DNA of 64,000 bases from Cyclobacterium qasimii M12-11B (GTDB taxonomy: Bacteria; Bacteroidota; Bacteroidia; Cytophagales; Cyclobacteriaceae), in contig NZ_ATNM01000110.1 in NCBI RefSeq assembly GCF_000427295.1, positions 124,001 through 188,000 on the forward strand, written 5' to 3'. This document shows positions 1-9,252 of the stretch, piece by piece. Numbering within the stretch: position 1 is the stretch's first letter; each line of letters opens with the position of its first letter. A program made the translations under genes and the position numbers. The notes under the pieces were generated by a model. The model was not told where the DNA came from, did no database searches, and saw only the letters and a list, made by a program, of their open reading frames with translations.

Positions 1-1
1 T

Positions 2-562
2 GGTTGTTATGAAAAACAAGAAAAAGGAATATTGTATGATTTTATAACCAAAGAACAGTTAAAACCTGTGAAAATCATCAATACCCATTGTCATATAGAC
101 CACGTTTTAGGGAATGCGTTTATCAAAAAAACGTACAATATACCCCTGTGGTTTCACGCTGAGGAAGAGCCTATATTAAAGGCTGTGAGTTCCTATTCTT
201 CCAATTACGGATTTGCCCAATACCAGGAAAGCAGTGTGGATCACTTCTTACAAGAAGGAGAAATAGTGAAATTCGGAAATACGGAGTTGATGCCGCTCTG
301 GGTACCTGGCCATTCTCCGGGGCATCTGGTATTCTATCATCAAGCTTCAAAAACTTGCATAGCAGGTGATACTTTGTTTCAGGGAAGTATTGGTAGAACA
401 GATCTTCCTGGTGGTGACCATGAAACGCTTATCAACGCCATTAAGGAAAAACTTTTCAATCTTCCAGATGATGTGGTCATATATCCAGGACATGGTCCCT
501 CTACGACGATTGGTTATGAAAAGTTGAACAATCCCTTTGTGGGAAAAAATGCAGTAAATTGA
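2..562 (+). CDS. MBL-fold metallo-hydrolase (glyoxalase II-like), 5' truncated
   Basis: The reading frame is open from the first bases of the window, so the N-terminus lies upstream. The visible part carries the HxHxDH zinc motif (THCHIDH), then the later metal-ligand regions PGHSPGH, AGDTLF with GRTD, and YPGHGP, in the order expected for glyoxalase II-type hydrolases. It probably hydrolyses a thioester or a related small substrate in the cytoplasm; the substrate cannot be read from sequence. Its TGA stop overlaps the TTG start of the pssA-like gene, which suggests a shared transcript. Confidence 0.9.
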   Translation, partial: GCYEKQEKGILYDFITKEQLKPVKIINTHCHIDHVLGNAFIKKTYNIPLWFHAEEEPILKAVSSYSSNYGFAQYQESSVDHFLQEGEIVKFGNTELMPLWVPGHSPGHLVFYHQASKTCIAGDTLFQGSIGRTDLPGGDHETLINAIKEKLFNLPDDVVIYPGHGPSTTIGYEKLNNPFVGKNAVN

Positions 563-1263
563 CCATAAAAAAACATATCCCAAACGCCATAACCAGCTTG
601 AATTTACTTTCAGGCATGATTGGAATCCATTTCGTCATGGTAAATGGTCCCTTTTATGGTTTCTATTTTATTATAGCAGCAGCCATCTTTGATTTCTTTG
701 ATGGCTTTGCTGCCAGAATGCTAAAAGTTCAAAGTCCCATTGGCAAGGAACTGGATTCATTGGCAGACCTTGTCACTTTCGGAGTCTTGCCTTCGTTTAT
801 CGTTTTTTTGCTTTTGGAGTCTGTCAGCACATCTGACTGGCTTCCCTATATTGGGTTTGCGATAGGTATTCAATCTGCCCTTAGGCTGGCTAAGTTCAAT
901 ATTGATGAAAGGCAGGCAGATAGCTTTATTGGTGTACCCACTCCCGCAAATGCCTTGTTTTTCTCCACTTTGCCCCTATTGGGATCATCGGTGCTTTGGA
1001 TTGGAAATGGACTTGAAAACCCTTGGGTACTGGCTGGTGTAACCCTACTCTTCTCCTATCTTCTTACTGCCGAATTGCCACTATTGGCATTGAAATTCAA
1101 ACACTTCAACTGGAAAGGAAATCAATGGCGTTACCTTGTGCTTATCATTTCAGGGCTTAGTATCCTGATATTGGGCTTAGCGGGAATTCCAGTCGCCGTT
1201 CTTTCTTATATTTGCCTATCTTTGGTCAATAACTGGATGGTCGGTCATGAAAATAAGCTGTAA
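559..1263 (+). CDS. pssA: CDP-diacylglycerol-serine O-phosphatidyltransferase
   Basis: This integral membrane CDP-alcohol phosphatidyltransferase has 234 residues and several hydrophobic segments. The family signature is complete: D48-G49, A52-R53, G62, D66 and D70, with an extra D45, matching DGxxARx8Gx3Dx3D. The length and the early position of the motif fit PssA, which makes phosphatidylserine as the precursor of phosphatidylethanolamine. The start is a TTG that overlaps the upstream TGA in the form TTGA. No ATG lies upstream in frame. The 3' end overlaps the start of porU by 17 bases. Confidence 0.88.
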   Translation: MTIKKHIPNAITSLNLLSGMIGIHFVMVNGPFYGFYFIIAAAIFDFFDGFAARMLKVQSPIGKELDSLADLVTFGVLPSFIVFLLLESVSTSDWLPYIGFAIGIQSALRLAKFNIDERQADSFIGVPTPANALFFSTLPLLGSSVLWIGNGLENPWVLAGVTLLFSYLLTAELPLLALKFKHFNWKGNQWRYLVLIISGLSILILGLAGIPVAVLSYICLSLVNNWMVGHENKL

Positions 1264-4200
1264 ATTTGTTTTCAAATTCTTGTTAGGGATTTTAGGTAGT
1301 ACGTACTACCTCAATCCACTACAAGGACAACAAATTTACAAATTCCCGATTTTGCATGAAGGCGTCTATCACCTAAGTCAAGGTCAGGCCACTGACTGGG
1401 GACTGGGAAATCTAGATCAAATCAGGATTTTTGGACAGCCGGGTATGCTGGATCAAAAAATTGACAGTAGTCTTTTTTTTCAAGAGGAAATTCCACAGAA
1501 AAAAATAGGTGATAAATTGTATTTTTTTCTCGAAGGACCTGATCAAATCTCCTTTGAAGATGGCAAAGCCAAAATAAATGGGCACCATTATACTGACACC
1601 CTTCATTACTTACTTCAAGTTGGAAACCCTTCTACAAATAAGGTTTTAGAGAATACGGATCCAATAATAATTGAGGAAAACCAATATTCATCAAAGCAGC
1701 TTTTTCAGATTTCGAGCCATAAAATGGAAGAGGACAATATTTTGAGCTCAGGCCGGGAATGGTACGGTTACCGGACGTTTAACAGTGGCAGCCAAATTAT
1801 CTCCATCAACCAACCCTCACCAAACGCTGAAGGACCTGTAACTATTTGGGCTCAATTGATGGCTCAATCCTTTTCAGAAAGCAAATTCACCTTCGCCGCT
1901 AATAACCAGGTCCTCGGTGAAGCCAGTATACCTTCCATCCCTGATAGCAGGTATGCCATCAAAGGAAGAGAAGTAAGTTTTGATGCCAATTTCCCTAAAC
2001 CTCAAGGCAATAACCCCCAGGATATAGTCCTCACTTATTCTTCCGACCACCCCAATGGTACCGGCTATGTGAAAAACATTCTCCTGGGATACCCTTTTTC
2101 TTCCTCCCTGCTTCCTGAGGGCGTTTATTACAATCCTGACGACAAACCCTATCCATTGGAAACTACCTTTTCTGGTTTGTGGGATGTTAGCAATTTTTAT
2201 CATGTAAAGGATTTAAAAACAAGTAATTCTCAAGTAAGCGATTCGCAAAAACTAGTAGTATTCAACCCTGAAAACACCTCTGAAATTGCAAGTCCCGAGA
2301 TGGTAAAAGGTAGAGATGAACTATTGTCAGGGCAACCCGAATTCATTATTATCACTTCTGAACTTCTTTACGGACAAGCAAAAAGACTTTCTGACTTTAA
2401 AAATGCCATGGGCTTGTCTACTGAAGTGGTTTTAACCAATGATATTTATGACAGTTATGGTTATGGAAATCCAGACATCACCAGCATTAGAAATTTCCTG
2501 GCAAACTACTGGCAAACAAGCAGGAGTTTAAAAAATGTTTTGTTCTTTGGGAAAGGCAGTTTTGATTACAAGCATAAATTAGGAGGAAGACCTAACTTAG
2601 TACCCACCTACAGCTCCAGAGTTAGTCTAAATCCACTGACCACTTATGGTTCAGACGATTATTTTGGTTTTTTAGAAATGGGAGATGGTGAATGGCTGGA
2701 AAGTCCTGAAGGAGATCATATGCTGCAAATTGGCATTGGGCGAATCCCCGCCATTAATACCAGGGAAGCAAAAATAGCAGTAGATAAAATCATCACTTAC
2801 CAGACGGGAAATGAAGGGAATTGGAAGAGAAATCTATTATTCGTGGCTGATGATGGCGACAATAATATTCACCTGAATGACTCAGAAAAACACACTGCCT
2901 ACCTTCACGACCAATCTCCTGAATTTAAACTGAAAAAACTATACCTCGACGATTTTCCTCAGGAACTAACAGATAACCTACAAACAGCCCTTAAAGCCAA
3001 AGAAGCATTAAACGCTGAAATAAAAGAGGGGCTTTTGCTCCTTAATTATATTGGCCATGGCAATGAACTTAACCTAACTGCTGAAGGGCTGTTTAGTGTA
3101 AGTGACATTGAAGACTGGCCGATTACCAACCGATACCCGGTGATGGTTACTGCTACTTGTGAATTTGGCAGGCATGATAGTCCATTTATTCGTTCGGGTG
3201 CCGAAGAGCTTCTACTTGCCGAACAAAAAGGGGTTATAGCGATGTTGACTACCGGACGACCTGTTTTCAGCAGCATTAATTATGCGTTAAACAAAGCCTT
3301 TGTAGAAGTAGCTTTCAAACAGGGAGAGACATTGTCTTTGGGAGAAATCTTCAAAGAGACAAAGAACAATAGTCTCAATGGACCATTGAATAGAAATTTC
3401 TCCTTACTTGGTGACCCTTCTTTGAAGTTGGACATCCCACTATATGAAGCAACCGCAAAGGAATGGATGGAGCTGGACACACAAATCAAAACCGATAGCA
3501 TTACTGGTCTCAATCGACTTGAGTATACAGGCAAGGTAGAAGATCCTTTGACTGGCGCCAATATCACTCAATTTGATGGCACCTACGAAATAACCATAAG
3601 TGCCCCTCCACAGCAAAAAGAAACCCTTGGTGACGAAAGTCCCAAAACCAGCTATACCGATTATAACCAGCCCTTGTTTCACGGAACAGGAACGGTAGAT
3701 AAAGGGCTCTTTTCTGGAGAAGTTTTACTACCTGAATTAACAGGTTATTCTGATGGTGAACTTCGGGTAAGTCTATTTGCAAAGCATCAAAACTTAAACA
3801 TGGAAGCATTTGGAGCTACTAAAATTGCTGCCAATCCTAAACCATCTGACATTTTACTGGAAGATATTGGACCTGGGATAGAAGTTTGGATTGCGGATAG
3901 CCTGGTAAGTAAGCAAATCATCTCGTTTAAAAATACTCCTATTTGGGTGGAATTATCTGATGATTCAGGCATAAGCATACAGTATCCCATGGACCTATCA
4001 CTTCAGGTAAATGATGCCACAACCATGTCCCTAACCGGTGATTACACAGCCATAAATGGGAGTTATAAAACAGGGAGAATTAAAGCCTGGGTAAATGGCT
4101 TAAAAGAAGGAACAAATAAACTTGTTTTCTCTGCTACTGATCAAATGGGGAATATCACCCATCACACTGAAACTGTGGAAGTAATAGGCAGTAACCACCT

Positions 4201-4507
4201 CAAAATAGAAAACCTCCTGGTATACCCGAACCCTACAAGTGATCAGGTCAACTTTAAAATATCCCACAATCGTCCGGGAGAAACCTTAAATCTAAACTTA
4301 AGAATATTTTCTTTGCAAGGAACTGAAATATTTTCTTACCAAGGACGTTTTCCAAAAGCTGAACGGTCAATATTAGATATCCAATGGATATTTTTGAACA
4401 GTAAGTCCAAAAATCTAATAAAAGGAACTTATCTTTACAATTTAAATCTATATTCTGAAGAGGATGCAACTTCGGATATACTAGCAGGTAAAATCATTAT
4501 TCAATGA
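1247..4507 (+). CDS. porU: Type IX secretion system sortase PorU
   Basis: This is a 1086-residue secreted protein with an N-terminal signal sequence ending near residue 28. The central region is a C25 gingipain-like peptidase. The catalytic His is H604 in YIGHGNE and the catalytic Cys is C638 in TATCEFGRHD. PorU removes the C-terminal signal from type IX cargo at the cell surface and attaches the cargo to lipopolysaccharide. Near the C-terminus a YPNPTSD motif resembles the type A sorting domain, as expected because PorU itself carries such a domain. The ATG start lies inside the end of pssA. The TGA stop overlaps the porV ATG, and the porU-porV pairing supports the call. Confidence 0.93.
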   Translation: MKISCKFVFKFLLGILGSTYYLNPLQGQQIYKFPILHEGVYHLSQGQATDWGLGNLDQIRIFGQPGMLDQKIDSSLFFQEEIPQKKIGDKLYFFLEGPDQISFEDGKAKINGHHYTDTLHYLLQVGNPSTNKVLENTDPIIIEENQYSSKQLFQISSHKMEEDNILSSGREWYGYRTFNSGSQIISINQPSPNAEGPVTIWAQLMAQSFSESKFTFAANNQVLGEASIPSIPDSRYAIKGREVSFDANFPKPQGNNPQDIVLTYSSDHPNGTGYVKNILLGYPFSSSLLPEGVYYNPDDKPYPLETTFSGLWDVSNFYHVKDLKTSNSQVSDSQKLVVFNPENTSEIASPEMVKGRDELLSGQPEFIIITSELLYGQAKRLSDFKNAMGLSTEVVLTNDIYDSYGYGNPDITSIRNFLANYWQTSRSLKNVLFFGKGSFDYKHKLGGRPNLVPTYSSRVSLNPLTTYGSDDYFGFLEMGDGEWLESPEGDHMLQIGIGRIPAINTREAKIAVDKIITYQTGNEGNWKRNLLFVADDGDNNIHLNDSEKHTAYLHDQSPEFKLKKLYLDDFPQELTDNLQTALKAKEALNAEIKEGLLLLNYIGHGNELNLTAEGLFSVSDIEDWPITNRYPVMVTATCEFGRHDSPFIRSGAEELLLAEQKGVIAMLTTGRPVFSSINYALNKAFVEVAFKQGETLSLGEIFKETKNNSLNGPLNRNFSLLGDPSLKLDIPLYEATAKEWMELDTQIKTDSITGLNRLEYTGKVEDPLTGANITQFDGTYEITISAPPQQKETLGDESPKTSYTDYNQPLFHGTGTVDKGLFSGEVLLPELTGYSDGELRVSLFAKHQNLNMEAFGATKIAANPKPSDILLEDIGPGIEVWIADSLVSKQIISFKNTPIWVELSDDSGISIQYPMDLSLQVNDATTMSLTGDYTAINGSYKTGRIKAWVNGLKEGTNKLVFSATDQMGNITHHTETVEVIGSNHLKIENLLVYPNPTSDQVNFKISHNRPGETLNLNLRIFSLQGTEIFSYQGRFPKAERSILDIQWIFLNSKSKNLIKGTYLYNLNLYSEEDATSDILAGKIIIQ

Positions 4508-5717
4508 AAGCAATTAAAAACAGTCTCCCAATTTTTACTTTTTATTGGTATTCGGCTCCTTTCAGGTCGCTACCAAAGCTCAAAATTCTGTCGTACTCTC
4601 CGGACAAGACGATAACCGAAGGGTCCTAATTACGGCGGTCCCATTTTTGAATTTCGCACCTGACAGTAGGCATTCAGCAATGGGTGATGTTGGTGTAGCT
4701 ACTTCGCCTGATGCCAATTCAGCTCAGTGGAATGCAGCTAAGCTAGCGTTCATAGAAGATGACATGGGATTTTCCTTGTCCTATTCTCCATGGCTGGGCA
4801 GATTGGTTCCAGACATGTCTTTAAACTACCTTACGGGATACAAGAAAATTGATGATGTTTCGGCTTTCGGTATTGATCTCAGGTATTTTAATATGGGCGA
4901 TATTGAATTAACGGATGGTCGAGGAAATTCTCTGGGAGCATTTAGCCCTAGAGACATTGCAATAGGCGGTACTTATTCCAGAAAACTCTCTCAAAACCTA
5001 TCTTTAGGGATTAGTGCAAGATTTATACATTCCAACCTTTCGGGAAATATTAGTTCATCAGGAGGCAACGAAGGAAGGCCTGGAGTTTCAGTAGGTACAG
5101 ATGTAGGGATTTACCATACTTCAGAAATATTGATTTCCGATAAAGAAGGGACCCTTTCATGGGGAATCAACCTCTCCAATATCGGTCCAAAGATCACCTA
5201 TAATAGTGCAGATGATTTGGATTACCTCCCTACAAATTTCAGAATTGGAACAGCCCTAACCATTCCGATGGATGAAATGAACAAAATCACTTTTGCCCTT
5301 GATCTAAACAAATTAATGGTACCAAGTCCTCCCATTTATAAAGTAGATGAAAATGGACAATTGGTCATCGATCCAAACACTGGAAACGCTGAAATTGAAG
5401 CTGGTAAAGACCCTTCAAGGCCTTTAATTAGTGGCATGTTCGGTTCCTTTGTTGATGCTCCAGATGGATTCAGTGAGGAATTACAAGAAGTGATGATTTC
5501 ATTTGGTACTGAATATTCCTATGATGATAAATTTGCACTTAGGGCTGGTTACTTTTACGAAAACCCAAGTAAAGGAGGCCGAAGGTACTTTACCATGGGT
5601 GTAGGCTTTAAATACAACCGTCTTGGATTTGATTTTTCTTACCTCGTTCCTCAGGTTCAAAATCATCCTTTGGCAGAAACGCTTAGATTTAGCCTGCAAT
5701 ACAACGTTCAGAAATGA
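4504..5717 (+). CDS. porV: Type IX secretion outer-membrane protein PorV (apparent 1-base deletion in signal peptide)
   Basis: This is a beta-barrel of the PorV/LptO family that shuttles type IX cargo from the translocon to PorU. The family N-terminus is clear: RRVLITAVPFLNFAPDSRHS followed by AMGDVGVA. The expected ATG at 4504 overlaps the porU stop (ATGA) and reads MKAIKNSLPIFTF, but it is out of frame with the rest. Adding one T in the T runs at 4532-4543 joins it to LLVFGSFQVATKAQNS. The result is a normal signal peptide and a 404-residue protein. Without the correction the only in-frame start is a TTG at 4545, which would remove most of the signal peptide. The break is probably a sequence error. 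Confidence 0.9.
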
Positions 5718-6991
5718 GTATAGACCGAAGTCAAGCCCCTCCATATAGTTTTCCTGAAAAAATTCACCTCACCCCTCCAAAAGCAAGGGTTTTGGCCAAT
5801 GGGGCACCACTGTATTATATTCCATTTCCAAATATAGATGCGGTTAAGATTGAGATCGTTTTATCGCTTAAAAACACCAAAAGTCAGCCATATAAGCATT
5901 TGTTACCTTTCTTTATGCTGCACATGCTGTTGGAAGGTACAAATTCAATGAGCTCTGAAAAACTAGATGATTTTTTTGATTTTCATGCCTCTGAAGTTGA
6001 CATTATATCAGGCTATGAAAAGCAGGGATTGAGCCTTCTAACTACCAAGAAACACCTTCTAGAAGTATTGCCTGTTTTTAGGTCATTATTCACTGATGCT
6101 ACCTTTCCGGAAAAAGAGCTTAACAAGCGAAAGTCACAAAAAAAATTAAGCATCAGCATTAAAAATGAACAAACCTCTGCTCGTGCCAATCAGTTAATTC
6201 GGGGAAGCCTTTTCCACAAAGACCATCCCTTCGGCTCTCAGGTTACTGAGAAAGATGTGGATGCTATCAATAAAGAAGACCTTAGCAACTATTACCATAA
6301 GGAATTTTTAATCGCTCCCCAAATTTTCTTAACCGGTCATCTCACTACGGAGGAGTTGGATCAAATTGAAAGTTCATTCAGTGATTTACCCTTATCCACT
6401 GAACTACCTATATACTTACCTACTGGTGAAATCCCTTCCTCAAAACAAATAGAAAACAAAGCCGAGGCCTTACAATCCAGCATTAGAATCGCCAAATGGA
6501 TGGTACCTAAATCTCATCCAGATTACACTGCATTGTACGTTCTTAACACCCTTCTTGGTGGCTATTTTGGCAGTAGGCTTATTAAAAATATAAGAGAAGA
6601 AAAAGGCTACACTTATGGTATCAATAGCTTTCTGGGGGAATTGAATGGAAATGAATACTGGATGACTGTTGCTGACGTAAAGGGTGGCTATGGTGAAGCT
6701 GTAATTCAAGAAGTTTACAAAGAAATCGAACGCCTAAAAACTGAACCGGTAGCTGCAGGTGAACTCGAAATTATCAAGAATTATTTGGCAGGAAGTCTAT
6801 TGTCAAATTTCAGCAGCCCTTTTGACCAAATGAATCATTTCCAACAGGTACATTTTCAGGGACTGAATTTTGATTACTACACACGTCTTCTTGAATACAT
6901 CACACATTTCGACGGGACGGACATAATGACCATGGCGAATAAGTATTTTGATCAGAAGGACATGCTTGAAGTCATCGTTGGTGCAGGATAA
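5714..6991 (+). CDS. M16 family protein, catalytically inactive paralogue
   Basis: This 425-residue protein has the two-lobed M16 fold (residues about 20-200 and 200-420). The C-terminal lobe has the usual LGGYFGSRL and REEKGYTYG motifs. The zinc motif HxxEH is lost: the aligned residues around position 66-70 read FFMLH, keeping only the last His, followed by LLEGT. It is therefore probably a non-catalytic partner, like the second subunit of heterodimeric M16 peptidases. There is no signal peptide. It overlaps the porV stop by 4 bases. An intact M16 peptidase is encoded at 26845-28074 and is a candidate partner. Confidence 0.87.
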   Translation: MSIDRSQAPPYSFPEKIHLTPPKARVLANGAPLYYIPFPNIDAVKIEIVLSLKNTKSQPYKHLLPFFMLHMLLEGTNSMSSEKLDDFFDFHASEVDIISGYEKQGLSLLTTKKHLLEVLPVFRSLFTDATFPEKELNKRKSQKKLSISIKNEQTSARANQLIRGSLFHKDHPFGSQVTEKDVDAINKEDLSNYYHKEFLIAPQIFLTGHLTTEELDQIESSFSDLPLSTELPIYLPTGEIPSSKQIENKAEALQSSIRIAKWMVPKSHPDYTALYVLNTLLGGYFGSRLIKNIREEKGYTYGINSFLGELNGNEYWMTVADVKGGYGEAVIQEVYKEIERLKTEPVAAGELEIIKNYLAGSLLSNFSSPFDQMNHFQQVHFQGLNFDYYTRLLEYITHFDGTDIMTMANKYFDQKDMLEVIVGAG

Positions 6992-7000
6992 CAAACGACC

Positions 7001-7996
7001 TTAATTAAATGTCCTTTTTCGCCATTTTTCATACAATGGAGAAAGGTCACATTTCGCTTTAGCCCACACATAAAACAGCAGGAAGGTAAAATTCGCAGCA
7101 TAATGCTTTCTATAAAGTTTTAGCATCTTCAATGCAACATCAAAATTAGCAGAAACAGTCGCATGCTTAATTTCATGGAGTAATCTAAGTCGAAGCGCTT
7201 CCTTTTCCTGATCTGTACTGACCATCTCTGCTATCTTTTCACAAACAATAAAAGTGGATGGCAGTAAATGCGATTTTTTTGATTTATACTGCTGCTGGGA
7301 CAGAGATTCTTTAAGGATTCTCTTATTTACACCTAAAAAATCCCCATAAACAAAAGGATACCTGGCAGCCATTCTTACCAGAATATCAAAGTCTTCATAA
7401 CTCAGATGCTCATCATAACAGCCGACCTCTCTAAATGCCTTTGCGTCCATGACCAATGTAGGGGAAGAAATGACGTACCTCTTGATCACCTCAGCAAAAA
7501 CATCCCCTTCCACAATTGGCACCTTGGCTTTTCCAGTATTGTCTGTGGAATAAAAAGGTTGCGTTTCCCCATTTGGCAAATGCTCTAACGCATTGCAAAA
7601 ATAAACTTTCGCCTCACTTTGGAGTAAGTACTTTACTGCTAACTCTAAATGCCTTTCATTAAAAAAATCATCAGCTGCTAAATCCACCAGGAAATCCCCA
7701 TTTGAATTGGCAAAGGCCTGATTAAAGGATTTACAATAGTTTATGGGGGTTTCATGAAAAATTGATTTTACAGGGATTTTATGCCCATTTCTATCCAACC
7801 ACAAATTAATTTCGCGCTTTGAATGGTCACTACTACCATTATCAATAATAGTAAGTGATATGGGCCTATATGCCTGGGACAGGACGCTATCCAATGCCTG
7901 AGCAACATAATCTCCTTGATTGTAACAGGTGCAGATCACAGACACTAGAGGCTTTACTTCTTCCCGCATAGCAGACCATTGGCTTAATTCCTTCAT
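7001..7996 (-). CDS. Glycosyltransferase family 2
   Basis: This is a 331-residue inverting GT-A glycosyltransferase. The N-terminal nucleotide-binding region has VSVICTCYNQGDYV (about residues 18-31) and IDNGSSD (51-57). The metal site is AADD at about 107-110. A catalytic-loop candidate is YEDFDILVRMA. There is no transmembrane domain, so it probably acts at the cytoplasmic face on a lipid-linked or polysaccharide acceptor. Donor and acceptor are not predictable. It is transcribed convergently with the M16-like gene and divergently from yigZ, with no other glycan genes next to it. Confidence 0.87.
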   Translation of the reverse strand: MKELSQWSAMREEVKPLVSVICTCYNQGDYVAQALDSVLSQAYRPISLTIIDNGSSDHSKREINLWLDRNGHKIPVKSIFHETPINYCKSFNQAFANSNGDFLVDLAADDFFNERHLELAVKYLLQSEAKVYFCNALEHLPNGETQPFYSTDNTGKAKVPIVEGDVFAEVIKRYVISSPTLVMDAKAFREVGCYDEHLSYEDFDILVRMAARYPFVYGDFLGVNKRILKESLSQQQYKSKKSHLLPSTFIVCEKIAEMVSTDQEKEALRLRLLHEIKHATVSANFDVALKMLKLYRKHYAANFTFLLFYVWAKAKCDLSPLYEKWRKRTFN

Positions 7997-8060
7997 CAGA
8001 TTAATTCTAATGACTAAATTAGCAAATGAAAATGGAGATTATTAAACAAAGGCAATAATA

Positions 8061-8657
8061 ATGGAGGATACTTATCGCAGTATTGACAAACCATCGACAG
8101 GTATTTATAAGGAAAAGGGAAGTAAGTTTTTATCATTTGCCTACCCGGTAGAGGATGAAGAAGAAATACAAGAGTTAATTCAACAGCTCAAAAAGCAATA
8201 TTATGATGCCCGTCACCATTGCTATGCTTATATACTAGGCAAGGACATGGAGACCTACCGGGCAAATGATGATGGTGAGCCCAACCATAGTGCCGGGGAT
8301 CCTATATTGGGTCAAATCAGGTCTCAGGAATTGTCCCAAGTACTGGTGGTGGTGGTTAGGTATTTTGGCGGCACCAAATTAGGCGTTGGCGGCCTGATAC
8401 GCGCTTACAAAACAGCTGCTGCTGAGGCATTATTGTCCGCAGACACCATTACAAAAATCGTTACAATCCCTCTTTCGTTTACTTTTGAATACCTATCTAT
8501 GGATGAAATAATGAGGACCATAAAACGGTACGACCTAAAGATAATCGCGCAAGAATTTGACAATAATTGCCTCATAAAACTGGAATGTAGGGAAAGCCTG
8601 GTGGAAGAAGTCCTTGCCGTGCTATCGGATATCCCTACAGCCAATCACCTTAAGTAG
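8061..8657 (+). CDS. yigZ: YigZ/IMPACT family protein
   Basis: This 198-residue protein matches the YigZ (UPF0029) family. The hallmark segments are DARHHCYAY, DDGEPNHSAGDPILGQI and VVRYFGGTKLGVGGLIRAY, all in the N-terminal two-thirds. A less conserved C-terminal domain follows. The family is linked to translation control through relatedness to eukaryotic IMPACT, but the bacterial role is not settled. The last 8 bases overlap the convergent exonuclease gene. Confidence 0.88.
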   Translation: MEDTYRSIDKPSTGIYKEKGSKFLSFAYPVEDEEEIQELIQQLKKQYYDARHHCYAYILGKDMETYRANDDGEPNHSAGDPILGQIRSQELSQVLVVVVRYFGGTKLGVGGLIRAYKTAAAEALLSADTITKIVTIPLSFTFEYLSMDEIMRTIKRYDLKIIAQEFDNNCLIKLECRESLVEEVLAVLSDIPTANHLK

Positions 8658-9252
8658 AAAAAATCTCATCCAAATGCCCCTCTTCTTGTAATTTAAGGAA
8701 AATCTCCAGGCAAGCCCAGGCATCAGTTGCCGCATAGAGCATTTGCTTGGCCGTCAACACAGGTGCTTCCCAGTTGGATACCTGTTCTGATTTCGAAATC
8801 CTAATACCCAACACCATGGCGCTAAGGTTTCTTACACCTACATTCAAAAAGCCTACCCTCTTTAATTCTTCATTCAAATCAAAAAAGGAATCTGGCTCAA
8901 AATTGGGCGCAATTTTTTTCAATGCTTTTAGGTCATCCCGCACCGCTGCCCCTACTTTGACAATGTTCGGATCTTCCAATATTGCTTTAGCACCAGGAGG
9001 AAAACCTGTATGATTAAGCCTAATTAGGTAAGCATTCTCCGTCGTAGAAAGTTGAAGTAACGCTACCTCATAACTTACTCCTTTTCTGAATGCCGGTCTG
9101 GTTTCGGTGTCAAATCCAATGATCGAACTGCCCTTCAAATCTTGTTCCATTTCACGAAGCCCTGTTTCATCTTCAATCAATATTATATTACCTGGAAAAG
9201 CCCCCAGGTCCAATGCATTCACTTCTTCTTTACTTATTTTTAATGGAATCAT
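8650..9252 (-). CDS. 3'-5' exonuclease, RNase D-like DEDD family
   Basis: This is a 200-residue single-domain exonuclease. Exo I is IIGFDTETRP with the Asp and Glu of the DEDD set. Exo II is around KVGAAVRDDLKAL. Exo III is YAATDAWACLEIF, the DEDDy form. It lacks the HRDC domain of full RNase D, as do the small Bacteroidota homologues. It is likely to trim RNA 3' ends, though DNA cannot be excluded. Its start overlaps the stop of the upstream nhaC gene by 4 bases, so the two are probably co-transcribed. Confidence 0.88.
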   Translation of the reverse strand: MIPLKISKEEVNALDLGAFPGNIILIEDETGLREMEQDLKGSSIIGFDTETRPAFRKGVSYEVALLQLSTTENAYLIRLNHTGFPPGAKAILEDPNIVKVGAAVRDDLKALKKIAPNFEPDSFFDLNEELKRVGFLNVGVRNLSAMVLGIRISKSEQVSNWEAPVLTAKQMLYAATDAWACLEIFLKLQEEGHLDEIFST

